A stretch of 6,353 nt of DNA from Desulfobacteraceae bacterium (GTDB lineage: Bacteria > Desulfobacterota > Desulfobacteria > Desulfobacterales > UBA11574): positions 1 to 6,353 of the forward strand of contig JAOUGB010000146.1 of assembly GCA_029857875.1 (NCBI GenBank), written 5' to 3'. The notes beneath the pieces were generated by a model. The model did no database searches, had not been told where the DNA came from, and saw only the letters and a program-made list of their open reading frames with translations. Shown in pieces: positions 6,003-6,353 of this stretch. Position 1 is the first letter of the stretch, and every line of letters begins with the position of its first letter. The position numbers and the translations under genes were made by a program.

Positions 6003-6019
6003 CCCAAAATTATTTCGGG
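6003..6019. promoter_or_regulatory. 17-bp near-palindrome upstream of dsrM, candidate operator
   Basis: CCCAAAATTATTTCGGG is symmetric about position 6011 at seven of eight base pairs; only 6006/6016 breaks it, and that becomes a G-U pair in minus-strand RNA. It lies about 49 nt before the dsrM start, inside the 111-nt gap after the RsbRD-like gene. A regulator dimer could bind it. I do not recognise it as a Rex, HcpR or FNR site. No convincing -35/-10 pair was found around it, so the operon may also be read through from the upstream gene. Confidence 0.3.
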
Positions 6020-6065
6020 CTGTTTTGATAAAAAAGCTCGAGCATGATTTTGCGAAAAATCTAAC

Positions 6066-6353
6066 CTACAGGTCGTTTGAAGCCCCCTTACATATATTAA
6101 TATTATCTAAATCCGGCTGTTCCGCCGGCATCTCACGCACCAAACCCGCCCGCTCAAAAGCCCTAAACGTCCTGTTTTTCATCTCGTTGGCCTTGAGTTC
6201 ATATATCTTTTCCCGGCAATTCATGTAAAGGTTAAATGCTATCAGACCGAGTTCATCGATCTTAGACTCAAACAACAACAGCTCGCTAAAAAGCTGCGCT
6301 TGGAAATCCTCTTTTTTTACATTGTCTCTGATGACATTTTTTAAAAAAAAGAT
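6066..6353 (-). CDS. RsbRD N-terminal-domain-like protein (5' end cut by window edge)
   Basis: The reading frame is open from the right edge to TAG at 6066-6068, giving the last 95 residues. The start lies outside the window; a TTG at 6278 is internal. The visible part looks all-helical and charged, with KIDELGLIAFNLYMNCREK and IYELKANEMKN. From memory, this resembles the end of the small globin-like proteins annotated as RsbT co-antagonist RsbRD N-terminal domain, which commonly sit just before dsrM in sulfate-reducing Desulfobacterota. No membrane span or metal motif is seen. It ends with a short tail (about the last 30 residues) that includes REMPAEQPDLDN. It is co-directional with dsrM, 111 nt apart. 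Its function is unknown; a sensory or regulatory role would be inference from the domain name only. Confidence 0.6.
   Translation of the reverse strand: MFFLKNVIRDNVKKEDFQAQLFSELLLFESKIDELGLIAFNLYMNCREKIYELKANEMKNRTFRAFERAGLVREMPAEQPDLDNINICKGASNDL

Noticed and set aside
6027..6042. GCTCGAGC followed by six T on the minus strand, resembling a terminator after the RsbRD-like gene
   Set aside because: The palindrome would leave only a 2-nt loop for three base pairs, so no stable hairpin can form.
1..6353. CRISPR arrays, insertion sequences, tRNA or rRNA genes, attachment sites
   Set aside because: I saw no regularly spaced repeats, transposase-like frames, terminal inverted repeats or RNA-gene signatures.

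Overview
The window carries the dsrMKJOP operon of a dissimilatory sulfur-metabolising bacterium, all on the minus strand, so gene order runs right to left. The whole DsrMKJOP membrane complex is encoded. The five-gene set includes the periplasmic multihaem DsrJ, and no dsrL lies between dsrK and dsrJ (sulfur oxidisers typically have dsrMKLJOP). That points to a Gram-negative sulfate or sulfite reducer, probably Desulfobacterota, and plausibly Desulfobacterales by protein flavour. The species cannot be named from this sequence.

Layout in transcription order (right to left): (1) 6353-6066, the 3' end of a gene with an RsbRD N-terminal-domain-like protein, cut by the window edge; (2) 6065-5955, a 111-nt gap with a near-perfect 17-bp dyad; (3) dsrM 5954-4917, dsrK 4913-3261, dsrJ 3271-2867, dsrO 2867-2088, dsrP 2080-917. 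These are packed with gaps of 3 to 7 nt or overlaps of 11 and 1 nt, so they form one translationally coupled unit; (4) a strong intrinsic terminator at 863-892; (5) a 410-nt non-coding gap (453-862) holding a candidate promoter and a chain of three hairpins, the last ending in a U-tract. This could be a small RNA or a long regulated leader; (6) from 452 to the left edge, the 5' part of an outer-membrane porin-like gene (LbtU-type) with a signal peptide.

How the genes work together: DsrM (dihaem cytochrome b, NarI-like) and DsrP (NrfD-like) are the membrane quinone-interacting subunits. DsrJ (trihaem c) and DsrO (Tat-exported ferredoxin-like protein) face the periplasm. DsrK (HdrD-like) faces the cytoplasm and is thought to reduce the DsrC trisulfide or disulfide produced by sulfite reductase DsrAB. 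dsrAB and dsrC are not in the window.

The core operon is a known system. The less explained parts are the 535-723 structured non-coding region, the dyad upstream of dsrM, and the RsbRD-like neighbour. Cofactor-ligand patterns in DsrO, DsrK, DsrJ and DsrM are readable and informative. No plus-strand gene is supported.
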